DNA of 14,208 bases. It comes from Candidatus Dormiibacterota bacterium. Lineage in GTDB: Bacteria; Chloroflexota; Dormibacteria; Aeolococcales; Aeolococcaceae. The DNA is taken from assembly GCA_019234035.1 (NCBI GenBank), contig JAFALX010000270.1:1-14208 (forward strand), written 5' to 3'. The position numbers and the translations under genes are program-made. Below, piece by piece: positions 1 through 6,372 of this stretch (the stretch's first letter is position 1; every line of letters begins with the position of its first letter). Under the pieces are notes generated by a model that was not told where the DNA came from, did no database searches, and saw only the letters and a list, made by a program, of their open reading frames with translations.

Positions 1-87
1 CTGCGACAGGGTCCGGCTGCGCGTCCAGCTCTCGAGAGCGGACCGTTGCTGTGGCGTGAGGGTGATGACGGTGGCAGGACGAGGCAT
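1..87 (-). CDS. IS630-family transposase, N-terminal fragment (runs off the left edge)
   Basis: An ATG at 87 (minus strand) opens a frame that stays open to the window edge, giving 29 residues that begin MPRPATVITLTPQQRSALE and continue with SWTRSRTLSQ. The pattern of a short R-P-A-x-x-I-x-L-T lead, a helix rich in R/E/L and then R-S-R-T-x-x-Q is typical of the N-terminal helix-turn-helix region of IS630-family transposases, which cut and paste DNA at TA targets. No strong ribosome site lies upstream. Only the first tenth of the protein is visible, so it cannot be told whether the element is intact. Terminal inverted repeats could not be identified because the other end lies outside. A resident helix-turn-helix protein is the alternative. 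Confidence 0.55.
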   Translation of the reverse strand, partial: MPRPATVITLTPQQRSALESWTRSRTLSQ

Positions 88-151
88 GCGCCGATCATCG
101 ACGATATCTTGTTGCCGTGCTCACCTATTCATGAATCAAAGGACTAGCTCC

Positions 152-649
152 TCAGCCGGCGCCCGCGTGCGCCAGTGAGTCGAGCTGGTCGGCGTGCTCC
201 TCGAGATGCCCGACGAGGAACTCATCGAGGATTCGCTGCACGTCCATGACGCCGCGCGTCGTGTGCAGGCCGCGAGCCGACCATGCGCTCTCGTCGAGCT
301 CCTCGATGAACAGCCGCAGCGTCTCGAGGTCGGAGTGCGTAGCGATCCACAGCACGCTGATGGGTTGTGTGCGGTCGCGTTCGATCGCCCCCAGGCGACC
401 CGGGTCGGTTGACACGCGGCCGAACGCCACCGGCTCATCCGTGTAGCGATCGACGACGAGCTGCGTCTGATCGATCCAGAAGGGGATGAACTCGGCGAGG
501 TGCGCCCACACCTGCCCGGCCTCCCACTGCTCGCCCGATTTCGCATCGGCGGTCGTGCGCGCTTCGTCGGCGACCGCGGTCGTGCTTCGCGCAGCCAGCC
601 TGGCCTCGACGGCGTCGAGCCGTTGCAGCAGGTCGGTGCGCTCGGTCAT
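152..649 (-). CDS. DinB/YfiT-fold metal-binding protein coupled to the FAH gene
   Basis: A 165-residue protein starting MTERTDLLQRLD. It has the DinB/YfiT four-helix arrangement: H50 in the WAHLAEF segment of the second helix and an H148-x3-H152 pair near the C-terminus (GHLEEHADQL). Together these form the usual metal-binding histidine triad. The family includes thiol-dependent transferases and isomerases, notably the mycothiol-dependent maleylpyruvate isomerase, in which the corresponding triad is H, E, H. The start was chosen because the ATG (649-647) overlaps the TGA stop of the upstream hydrolase gene (ATGA, 646-649), which implies translational coupling. A much longer upstream reading frame exists but lies antiparallel in register to the hydrolase gene and is not real. 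The family assignment is secure. The role as the missing isomerase of the tyrosine pathway is inference from position and fold. Confidence 0.85.
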   Translation of the reverse strand: MTERTDLLQRLDAVEARLAARSTTAVADEARTTADAKSGEQWEAGQVWAHLAEFIPFWIDQTQLVVDRYTDEPVAFGRVSTDPGRLGAIERDRTQPISVLWIATHSDLETLRLFIEELDESAWSARGLHTTRGVMDVQRILDEFLVGHLEEHADQLDSLAHAGAG

Positions 650-1575
650 CGCAATGGCCTCGCCGGTGCGCCTTCCACGACGCGGTTTCGCAGCACGCCC
701 AAGCGATCCACCTCCAGCTCCACGACATCTCCCGGCTGCAGCCACGGGTATGCGTCCGCCCCATGCACCAGCGAGAGCTCGAGGATGCAGCCCGTGCCGC
801 ACGTCCCCGAACCGATGACGTCGCCGGGTCGCACCCACGTGCCGCGCGAGGCGTAGGCGAGCATCTCGCCGAAGCTCCAGTAGATGCCGGCAAGTGTGGC
901 GCGCGAGTACTCGCGTCCGTTGACGCGCGCGACCATGGCCAGGTCGTATGCCTTGGCGCTCCTCGCGGACTCGAGCTCGTCCGGCGTGACGAGCGCCGGG
1001 CCGAGCGAGGTGGCGAAGTCCTTGCCCTTCACCGGTCCCATGCTCAGCTTCATCTCGCGTCGTTGAATGTCGCGCGCGCTCCAATCGTTCATGACGCAGA
1101 AGCCGGCGATGTGCCCCGCCGCCTCGTCCGGGCTGAGATCGTGGCCGGCGCGTCCGACGATTGCAGCAACCTCGAGCTCGAAGTCCATTTCTCGTGAGCC
1201 GGGTGCGATGGGCACATCGACATCGGGCCCCAGCACGGCATACGGGCTGCTGAAGTAGAAGACCGGGAGCTCGTACCAATTCGGGTCCATCGTGAGGCCG
1301 CGCCGCTCGCGCGCAACACGCACGTGCTGCTCGAAGGCGTAGAAGTCGCGCACGGTCGGCGGGTCGGGGACCGGTGCCAACAACTGCACGTCAGCGATCG
1401 CGTGCACCTCCGACGGATCCACGCGTGCTCGATCCGCCGCGTGCGCCATGCGCTCGCCGTCATCGCCGAGCAGCTCGAGCAGCGTCAGGCCGGGTTCGAG
1501 CCCGTGCACGGACTCGCCGACGACGAGCCCGACGCGGCCCTCGTGGCTCCCCGCGCGATACGTCACCCAGCGCAT
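646..1575 (-). CDS. Fumarylacetoacetate hydrolase (FAH) family protein
   Basis: A 309-residue cytoplasmic enzyme of the FAH superfamily, which hydrolyses C-C bonds of acylpyruvates and beta-diketones. Recognisable landmarks are D77 and H84 in the DFYAFEQH segment (metal ligand and catalytic histidine), E133 and E135 in DFELE (metal ligands), D164 in NDWSARDIQ (metal ligand), the KGKDFATSLGP segment (residues 183-193) and the GSGTCGTG loop (256-263). The N-terminal domain (1-70) is a short beta-rich cap, as in prokaryotic members, and the length is that of the short bacterial FAH type rather than the 420-residue animal enzyme. With HPPD and homogentisate dioxygenase elsewhere in the window, cleavage of fumarylacetoacetate to fumarate and acetoacetate is the likely reaction. 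It is first in a two-gene unit with the DinB-fold gene. A moderate ribosome site (AGGGAAG) lies about 7 nt before the ATG. Another acylpyruvate substrate remains possible. Confidence 0.9.
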   Translation of the reverse strand: MRWVTYRAGSHEGRVGLVVGESVHGLEPGLTLLELLGDDGERMAHAADRARVDPSEVHAIADVQLLAPVPDPPTVRDFYAFEQHVRVARERRGLTMDPNWYELPVFYFSSPYAVLGPDVDVPIAPGSREMDFELEVAAIVGRAGHDLSPDEAAGHIAGFCVMNDWSARDIQRREMKLSMGPVKGKDFATSLGPALVTPDELESARSAKAYDLAMVARVNGREYSRATLAGIYWSFGEMLAYASRGTWVRPGDVIGSGTCGTGCILELSLVHGADAYPWLQPGDVVELEVDRLGVLRNRVVEGAPARPLR

Positions 1576-1616
1576 GTGTTGCTTCCCTGTGTCTGTTTGG
1601 AGCGAACCACACTACC

Positions 1617-1622
1617 TATACT
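1617..1622 (+). promoter_or_regulatory. Probable -10 element of the tRNA-Ser gene
   Basis: TATACT lies 12 nt before the first base of the mature tRNA, the distance expected for a bacterial -10 hexamer with a start point near 1629. A good -35 match is not seen at the usual 16-18 nt spacing. The spacer 1576-1634 also has to hold the minus-strand promoter of the FAH-DinB unit. Confidence 0.5.
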
Positions 1623-1634
1623 GGCCTTCCACCT

Positions 1635-1727
1635 GGGGAGGTGGCTGAGAGGCTGAAAGCGCCCGCCTGCTAAGCGGGTGAGGGATGTTAAGTCCCTCCG
1701 GGGGTTCGAATCCCCCCCTTCCCGCCA
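1635..1727 (+). tRNA. tRNA-Ser (anticodon GCT)
   Basis: A 93-nt class II tRNA. The acceptor stem GGGGAGG (1635-1641) pairs with CCTTCCC (1717-1723) with one G-T wobble. The anticodon stem is CCCGC (1662-1666) with GCGGG (1674-1678) around the loop CTGCTAA, placing GCT at 1669-1671 to read AGC and AGT codons. A long variable arm (GGGA...TCCC, about 1682-1695) marks it as serine. The T arm is GGGGG-TTCGAAT-CCCCC. The discriminator base is G and the terminal CCA (1725-1727) is encoded. No integrase or duplicated tRNA end is visible nearby. Confidence 0.97.
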
Positions 1728-1909
1728 CAGCGCTTCGCCTGCTTCCGATGTGGCGCACGAAGTTGCACATGAGGTGCTTTGTGATGAGCACCGGCACCAC
1801 CGTTGTGCAGCGACACGTGATGCATTCGCATCTGTCGCCATCGCGTGCTGGCCCCTCAACGTGTGCCCCGGCGTGGTTGTGTAGCACTCTGCAAGCGCCA
1901 CGGGGGGCC

Positions 1910-1921
1910 GACAGTGCTGTC
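1910..1921. promoter_or_regulatory. 12-bp dyad upstream of the DUF6777 gene
   Basis: The spacer between the tRNA and the next gene (1728-1989) holds no convincing coding frame. Its only clear structure is GACAG-TG-CTGTC, two perfect 5-bp arms, 69 bp before the GTG start at 1990. It could be a repressor site for the operon that follows. No good -35/-10 pair was recognised around it, so the function is a guess. Confidence 0.25.
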
Positions 1922-1989
1922 AGCGACACTATGAGGGCGCCTGCTGGACGCGGCGGTACGCGTGGCAGCACTGCGGTGCGATACGGGCG

Positions 1990-3417
1990 GTGACTTCGCA
2001 GCCACCGCCCGGCCCTCCGCCCGGCGCACCCGAACCGCCACCGCCTCCGGCGGCAGTGCAACCGCCGAGCCCTCCGACTGGTCCGCCGCCCCGCGCTGCC
2101 GAGTCTGCGGCGTGGTGGCGGCGTCAGGAAGCGCTGCTTGCGCTGCTCGCGGCGGTCGCGATCGGTGTCTCCGCCTTCTTCATCTTTCAGAACAGCGCGT
2201 CCGCCGGTCACGAGGTGTTCCTGACCCCGCGGACATCCGTCGGCCAGGATCCCTTCACCACGTCGGTCGCCAATCCGCCGGCACCTGGGACGCCGGCCGC
2301 GGCGCCCAGCCCGGCGCCGCCGCCGAGCAACGCAGGGATTGCAACCTATGACGGCTCGACTGTCGGTCTGTACGGCGGCACCCTCAACGTCGCGGTCTGC
2401 GACAAGCGAAAGATGATCGATTTCCTTGCCGCCAACCCAGTCAAACAACGTGCGTGGGCACAAGCGCAGGGCATTGCCACAGCCGACGTGCCGTACTACA
2501 TCAGCACGCTCACCCCGGTGCTGCTCCGCTACGACACGCGGGTCACCAACCACGGCTTCGTCAACGGCAACGCCAACCCGTACGAGGACGTGCTGCAGGC
2601 CGGTACAGCGGTGCTGATCGACGACTTCGGCGTTCCCCGGGCGCGGTGCTTTTGCGGCAACCCGCTGACACCGCCCATATCACTGCAGGGAACTCCGACG
2701 TACACAGGGCCGCCGTGGCCTGGGTACCAGCCGACGACTGTGATCATCGTGCAGCCGGCACCGCAGCCACAGACCACGATCATCGTCGTTGACACCGCGA
2801 CGAACAAGCAGTTCCCGCTCCCCGTCGGCGGAGGGCAAACCACGGCAGCCACGGCGTCGCCGTCGCCCTCAGTCGGCGCCTCGCCTGCCGCGACTGGATC
2901 CGCGAGCGCGACGCCGTCGCTGTCGCCACAGCCCGCCTCGCAGCCGCCTCCTGGAGACCCCTACCAGATCACGATGGACTCGACAACGGCATTCGGGAAC
3001 TACGTCACAGACGCGGGCGCAGTCGCGCCTGTGACGCTCGACATGTGCAAGAGCGTCATCTCCGCGACCTCGCAGAGCGGGAGCACGACGACTGCCGTCG
3101 TGAACATCGTGGGGAGCGCGATCACGCTCTATTTCACGAACACGACGCTCAAGGGCACGTACAGCCCGGCCGACGGCTCATTCGACGCGACGGGCGGCGC
3201 GCCCCTGCCACCGGGGGGCGCCCCGAGTGGTGTCACGGTGACCGGCAAGTACGAGGCGAAGGGCACCATCTCCAACACGTCGCTTTCCCCCGGAACAATG
3301 TCGGGAGCGGTGCGCGAGACGATCGAGGTGTCATCAGCGTCGCTGCCAGGTCCGGTCGACGGCGGTTGCGATTACCTCTTCACGGGCACGAAGGCCGATG
3401 TCAGCAGCAACAAGTAG
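1990..3417 (+). CDS. DUF6777-domain membrane-anchored protein
   Basis: A 475-residue protein with a proline-rich cytoplasmic N-terminus (residues 1-36), the segment WWRRQEALL, and one membrane helix at about 46-68 (LLALLAAVAIGVSAFFIF). The outside part then contains a DUF6777 domain at roughly 73-230. Its signature is GHEVFLTP, a YGGT segment, C137, the stretch DTRVTNHGF, the stretch LQAGTAVLIDDFGVPRARC, and CxCGNPLTPP (C220, C222). A Ser/Ala/Pro/Thr linker (about 280-322) leads to an extra C-terminal beta-rich domain (325-475) with C353 and C460, not recognised. The function of DUF6777 is unknown. The GTG start at 1990 lacks a clear ribosome site, so the precise N-terminus is uncertain. The next gene overlaps its end by 20 bp, suggesting an operon. 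The third gene downstream is also an envelope protein. Confidence 0.8.
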   Translation: MTSQPPPGPPPGAPEPPPPPAAVQPPSPPTGPPPRAAESAAWWRRQEALLALLAAVAIGVSAFFIFQNSASAGHEVFLTPRTSVGQDPFTTSVANPPAPGTPAAAPSPAPPPSNAGIATYDGSTVGLYGGTLNVAVCDKRKMIDFLAANPVKQRAWAQAQGIATADVPYYISTLTPVLLRYDTRVTNHGFVNGNANPYEDVLQAGTAVLIDDFGVPRARCFCGNPLTPPISLQGTPTYTGPPWPGYQPTTVIIVQPAPQPQTTIIVVDTATNKQFPLPVGGGQTTAATASPSPSVGASPAATGSASATPSLSPQPASQPPPGDPYQITMDSTTAFGNYVTDAGAVAPVTLDMCKSVISATSQSGSTTTAVVNIVGSAITLYFTNTTLKGTYSPADGSFDATGGAPLPPGGAPSGVTVTGKYEAKGTISNTSLSPGTMSGAVRETIEVSSASLPGPVDGGCDYLFTGTKADVSSNK

Positions 3418-4450
3418 TACCGCGCGTCAACGAGCCGCGGTGTCTCCGCTCGCGCTGATAGGCGCCGCGCTCGCGATTGCCGGGAGCTTCCTCCCCTGGG
3501 TGACGACACTCGGCGCGTCACTGTCGGCCTGGCAGCTCCCGCTCGCTCGCCTCGTGTCGACCAATTTCAGCGGGCCGACGATCGGGCCCTTGCTGCTGGT
3601 GACGGTGCTGGTGTTGCTGCCGCTGGCTGTGGGTCGCCCTCTGCCACTGGCGGCGCGCGTCGTCATCGCTGCGGTGGTGACCAATGCCGCGGGGATGGCA
3701 TTGGTGCTGGGGATCCGGTCGAGTCCAGCAGTGACCCCAGGGATCGGCGCGGTGCTCGCGTTTGTCGGTGGCATGCTCATCGCCTTCGGCTCTCCGGACG
3801 TCCAGCTGATACCGCCGGTGTCCGGCCGGCGGCTGCGCGAGGGCGGCCAATCATGCATCGCGCCGCTGCTGATTCTGGCAGTCCTCCTCTGCGGCCCCGG
3901 AGTGGCTGCGGCGATCGGCCCAAGCGTCGTCACGCCCCGCGAGGTCGACGAGGCACATACGATCGCGGTGTCTCTCGGCATGGGACCGCTGCCCGAGCTC
4001 GACGCGCTGCTCCCCGAGCCAGGTGCGGCGGCGACCCCGCCACCAGCGCAGCAGACGCCACCTCCGACCGAGCAAACCCCACCGCCGACCGAGCAAACCC
4101 CACCGCCGACGCAGCAGACGCCACCTCCCACTGCTGCGCCGACACCGCCGCCATGTTCGGAATCGATGACCTCGACCATCACCGTGATTGACAACAGCGG
4201 ATCACACACGCTCTCCGGTGGCCCGCCGTGGTCGTACAGCGAAACCGATCAGGGCGTCGTTCACGCAACGATCAATCAGTTCACCGCATGCCACGGTGAC
4301 CACCTGGTGTTCACCATTCGCGATCAGTACGGCGATCTCTCGTGCGATCCGCAGATGCAACCACCAATCAGCGTCGCCATCACGCCGAATCAGCCGAAGG
4401 GCACTGTGATCAACATCTCCGTGACCGCAACGTTCGGCTCCGGCTGCTAG
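3398..4450 (+). CDS. Five-helix membrane protein with a TPPPTEQ-repeat spacer and outer domain, unknown function
   Basis: A 350-residue protein. Five hydrophobic segments are visible at about 18-38, 63-80, 84-106, 112-131 and 154-175. They are followed by an extracytoplasmic region of about 175 residues: a short acidic stretch, a proline-rich spacer (213-251) built of seven-residue TPPPTEQ repeats, and a small C-terminal domain (253-350) with four cysteines (C253, C298, C316, C350) that could form two disulphides. No family was recognised. The ATG at 3398 overlaps the 3' end of the DUF6777 gene by 20 bp. A GTG at 3440, just before the first membrane segment, is an alternative start. Context suggests that it works with the preceding gene in the envelope. 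Confidence 0.72.
   Translation: MSAATSSTARQRAAVSPLALIGAALAIAGSFLPWVTTLGASLSAWQLPLARLVSTNFSGPTIGPLLLVTVLVLLPLAVGRPLPLAARVVIAAVVTNAAGMALVLGIRSSPAVTPGIGAVLAFVGGMLIAFGSPDVQLIPPVSGRRLREGGQSCIAPLLILAVLLCGPGVAAAIGPSVVTPREVDEAHTIAVSLGMGPLPELDALLPEPGAAATPPPAQQTPPPTEQTPPPTEQTPPPTQQTPPPTAAPTPPPCSESMTSTITVIDNSGSHTLSGGPPWSYSETDQGVVHATINQFTACHGDHLVFTIRDQYGDLSCDPQMQPPISVAITPNQPKGTVINISVTATFGSGC
4034..4132 (+). repeat. 21-bp tandem repeat coding for TPPPTEQ
   Basis: Four full units and one partial unit of 21 bp encode TPPPAQQ, TPPPTEQ, TPPPTEQ, TPPPTQQ and TPPPT. The two central units (4055-4096) are nearly identical at the DNA level. The outer units differ at synonymous sites (ccacctccg against ccaccgccg), so the array is partly homogenised. 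It codes for a stiff extended spacer between the membrane part and the outer domain. Confidence 0.9.
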
Positions 4451-4461
4451 CCGGGAGGATC

Positions 4462-4478
4462 GGCGGCAGCCGGCCGCC
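4462..4478 (+). terminator. Hairpin after the five-helix membrane protein gene
   Basis: GGCGGC (4462-4467) and GCCGCC (4473-4478) form a perfect 6-bp GC stem with a 5-nt loop, 11 bp after the stop codon at 4450. No T-run follows, so it would be a weak intrinsic terminator at best or a transcript-stabilising hairpin. Confidence 0.3.
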
Positions 4479-4489
4479 TGCGCCTCAGA

Positions 4490-4501
4490 TCCGGTACCGG
4501 A
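4490..4501. promoter_or_regulatory. Perfect 12-bp palindrome before the secreted protein gene
   Basis: TCCGGTACCGGA is a perfect palindrome whose last base lies 13 bp before the GTG at 4515. Together with the hairpin just upstream, it suggests that the third gene of the run may have its own control point. The palindrome is observed. The operator role is inferred. Confidence 0.3.
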
Positions 4502-4514
4502 CCATCACGACGGT

Positions 4515-5660
4515 GTGACGCCGCCGAGCAACCATGTCCGAGTGCGCTCACTCCGTGGTCACGTGGCGGTGCTTGCGGCGGTGCTCACCACCGCGTGCGG
4601 CGCCACGTCAGCGGCGCTTGGCACGCCAAACGATCAGGCGGGCGTTGGCGCAGGCAGCCTCGCGTCCGCCGGCCGCGCGCTGCCCAACCTGGGCAGGTTT
4701 CCGGCGAGCCTCGCGCCCACGCCCGAAGCAAGCCAATCGCCCACGCAGGCACCGGCACCCGCACCGCCTTCGGTCACACCATCCACGGTCGTGCTGCCAC
4801 CGGATCCGGTGTCGGCCTTCAGCGTGCCGCCGACAATCGGTGGCTGCTCGGTGTTCCCGTCGGACAACGCATGGAACGAGGACGTCTCAGGCCTTCCGCT
4901 GGATCCCAATTCCGCGACGTACATCGCGTCGATCAACAGCACACGGCAGTTCGTGCATCCCGACTTCGGCTCCGATCCGACCTACGGGATCCCGTACACC
5001 GTCGTGCCGGGCTCGCAGCCGTTGGTGCCCATCACCTTCACCGCGTACGGCAGCGAGAGCGACCCCGGCCCGTATCCGATCCCGGCCAACGCGCCCGTCG
5101 AGTCTGGCAGCGACAGGCACGTGCTCGTGCTCGACACCGGTAACTGCCACCTCTACGAGATGTACAACTCGGTCAAGAACAGCGGGGCGGGATGGAGCTG
5201 TGACTCCGGCGCCGTGTTCGACCTCGGCAGCGACGCGCTCCGTCCCGACACCTGGACGTCAGCGGACGCCGCCGGCCTCCCGATCCTTCCCGGATTGGTG
5301 CGATACGACGAGGTGCAGTCCGGTGTGATCACGCACGCGTTGCGCTTCACCGTCGCGCAGACGCAGAACGGCTTCATCCACCCCGCGACACATCAGGCAG
5401 GCAGCGCGAACACGAGCCTGCCGCCGATGGGGCTGCGGCTGCGGCTGAAGGCATCGTTCGACCTGTCGCCCTTCCACGGCGAATCGCTCGTCATCCTGAC
5501 CGCGCTGAAGAAGTACGGGATGATCGTCGCCGACAACGGCAGCAGCTGGTACATCAGCGGCTCGACCGACACGCGCTGGAACGACACCGACCTCGATCAG
5601 CTCAAGTCGGTGCCGGGCAGCGCCTTCGAAGCGGTGCGGACCGGGCCCATCCAGCACTGA
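4515..5660 (+). CDS. Conserved secreted protein of unknown function, possible lipoprotein
   Basis: A 381-residue protein with a basic N-terminus, a hydrophobic stretch (18-27) and cysteine C28 in the context VLTTAC. This resembles a lipobox with an atypical T at position -3, so export is likely but lipid anchoring is uncertain. A Pro/Ala/Ser/Thr linker (60-100) leads to one long domain (about 108-375). Its conserved-looking blocks are CSVFPSDNAWN, HPDFGS, YGIPYTVVPG, SDPGPYPIP, DRHVLVLDTGNCHLYEM, RPDTWTSADAAGLPILPG, RYDEVQSGVITHALRF, LPPMGLRLRLK and LKKYGMIVADNGSSWYISG. This block order matches a widespread uncharacterised family of secreted proteins in soil bacteria, to which no activity can be assigned. 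The GTG start has no ribosome site. A GTG at 4542 would give a more compact signal peptide. Confidence 0.75.
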   Translation: MTPPSNHVRVRSLRGHVAVLAAVLTTACGATSAALGTPNDQAGVGAGSLASAGRALPNLGRFPASLAPTPEASQSPTQAPAPAPPSVTPSTVVLPPDPVSAFSVPPTIGGCSVFPSDNAWNEDVSGLPLDPNSATYIASINSTRQFVHPDFGSDPTYGIPYTVVPGSQPLVPITFTAYGSESDPGPYPIPANAPVESGSDRHVLVLDTGNCHLYEMYNSVKNSGAGWSCDSGAVFDLGSDALRPDTWTSADAAGLPILPGLVRYDEVQSGVITHALRFTVAQTQNGFIHPATHQAGSANTSLPPMGLRLRLKASFDLSPFHGESLVILTALKKYGMIVADNGSSWYISGSTDTRWNDTDLDQLKSVPGSAFEAVRTGPIQH

Positions 5661-5661
5661 G

Positions 5662-5681
5662 GCGGCGCTGAGGCGCGCCGC
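5662..5681. terminator. Hairpin between convergent genes
   Basis: GCGGCGC (5662-5668) and GCGCCGC (5675-5681) form a perfect 7-bp stem with a 6-nt loop, immediately after the stop codon at 5660. It lies between that gene and the convergent repeat-protein gene (ending at 5724). The position suits a bidirectional transcription stop, although no T-tract follows on either strand. Confidence 0.4.
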
Positions 5682-5723
5682 GGGCGATGCAGAATGGGGC
5701 GTCGACGCTACTGTCAGCGCGAG

Positions 5724-6302
5724 TCAGTTGCTCTGGGCGTGGTAGTGGTCGGAGATCTGCTGCCACGACGCTGCGTTGACCCCGCCGGGCAGCGGCGTCT
5801 TCCCGTCGAAGTAGTGCACGGCGCCCGTCTCGCAGTTGCGGTACTCGCCGGCGCTCACCACCGTTCCCGGTGGGAAGCGCACCGCATGCGACGGTGTGTC
5901 CGGCGCGGCGTGCGCGTGTGCCGGTTGCTCGCTGTGTGCGTGGTAGTGATCCGAGATCTGCTGCCACGACGCGGAATTGGGGCTCCCCGGCAACGGCGTC
6001 TGTCCGTCGAAGTAACGGATCGCGCCCGTGTCCATGTTGCGGTACTCGCCCGCGCTCACGACGGTGCCGGGTCCGAAGCGCACGCCCTGCGACGGCGCGT
6101 CGGGTGCGGCGTGCGCGCGCGCCGGCTGTTCCGCGTGCGCGTGGTAGTGATCCGAAACCTGCTGCCACGACGCCGAGTTCGGGCTCCCCGGAAGGGGTGT
6201 CTGGCCGTCGAAGTAGTGGATGGCGCCGGTCTCGAGGTTGCGGTACTCACCCGGGCTCACCACGGTCCCCGGAGCGAACTTGATGACATGAGGCTCGGTC
6301 AT
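5724..6302 (-). CDS. Three-repeat cytoplasmic protein (67-residue units), unknown function
   Basis: A 192-residue protein made almost entirely of three copies of one module, starting at residues 6, 73 and 140. The third copy stops after the core. Each core reads PGTVVSxGEYRN, then TGAxxYFDGxTPLPG, then SASWQQxSDHYHAH. The first two cores are joined to the next by a His/Ala/Pro linker (EQPAxAHAAPDxPS). There is no signal peptide or membrane helix. The G-x-Y-R-x(4)-TG and W-x(6)-YH pattern hints at a small beta-rich ligand-binding fold, loosely reminiscent of YjzC-like small proteins, but this is weak. The ATG at 6302 was chosen over an upstream TTG at 6359, which would add a tail unlike the repeats. 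It lies 70 bp after the aminotransferase gene on the same strand and may be the last gene of that unit. Confidence 0.75.
   Translation of the reverse strand: MTEPHVIKFAPGTVVSPGEYRNLETGAIHYFDGQTPLPGSPNSASWQQVSDHYHAHAEQPARAHAAPDAPSQGVRFGPGTVVSAGEYRNMDTGAIRYFDGQTPLPGSPNSASWQQISDHYHAHSEQPAHAHAAPDTPSHAVRFPPGTVVSAGEYRNCETGAVHYFDGKTPLPGGVNAASWQQISDHYHAQSN
5727..6287 (-). repeat. Three 201-bp in-gene tandem repeats
   Basis: Units at 6087-6287, 5886-6086 and 5727-5885 (the last shortened) have an exact 201-bp period in coding register. The middle and first copies are the most alike, and the third, C-terminal copy carries more changes (GGVNAAS against GSPNSAS). This points to two duplication rounds. 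Confidence 0.9.
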
Positions 6303-6372
6303 GGCGCCGAGTGTAGTGCAGGGCGTCGGCGCCGCCTGCGCCTTAGGCTCCGTGCACAAGCGTCCCCCGTGG

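Noticed and set aside
127..136. ATTCATGAAT palindrome near the DinB stop
   Set aside because: It is short, AT-rich and not flanked by promoter elements. It could be part of the transposon end but cannot be supported.
650..1279. An N-terminal extension of the DinB-fold protein
   Set aside because: It lies within the FAH gene in another frame and is Arg-rich nonsense. The ATG in the ATGA overlap gives a normal DinB start.
1728..1989. Possible integrated element or attachment site downstream of the tRNA
   Set aside because: No integrase, no repeat of the tRNA 3' end and no change in gene type typical of an island were found.
4034..4132. CRISPR-like array
   Set aside because: The 21-bp units are contiguous, in coding frame and without spacers. 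They encode a proline-rich stalk.
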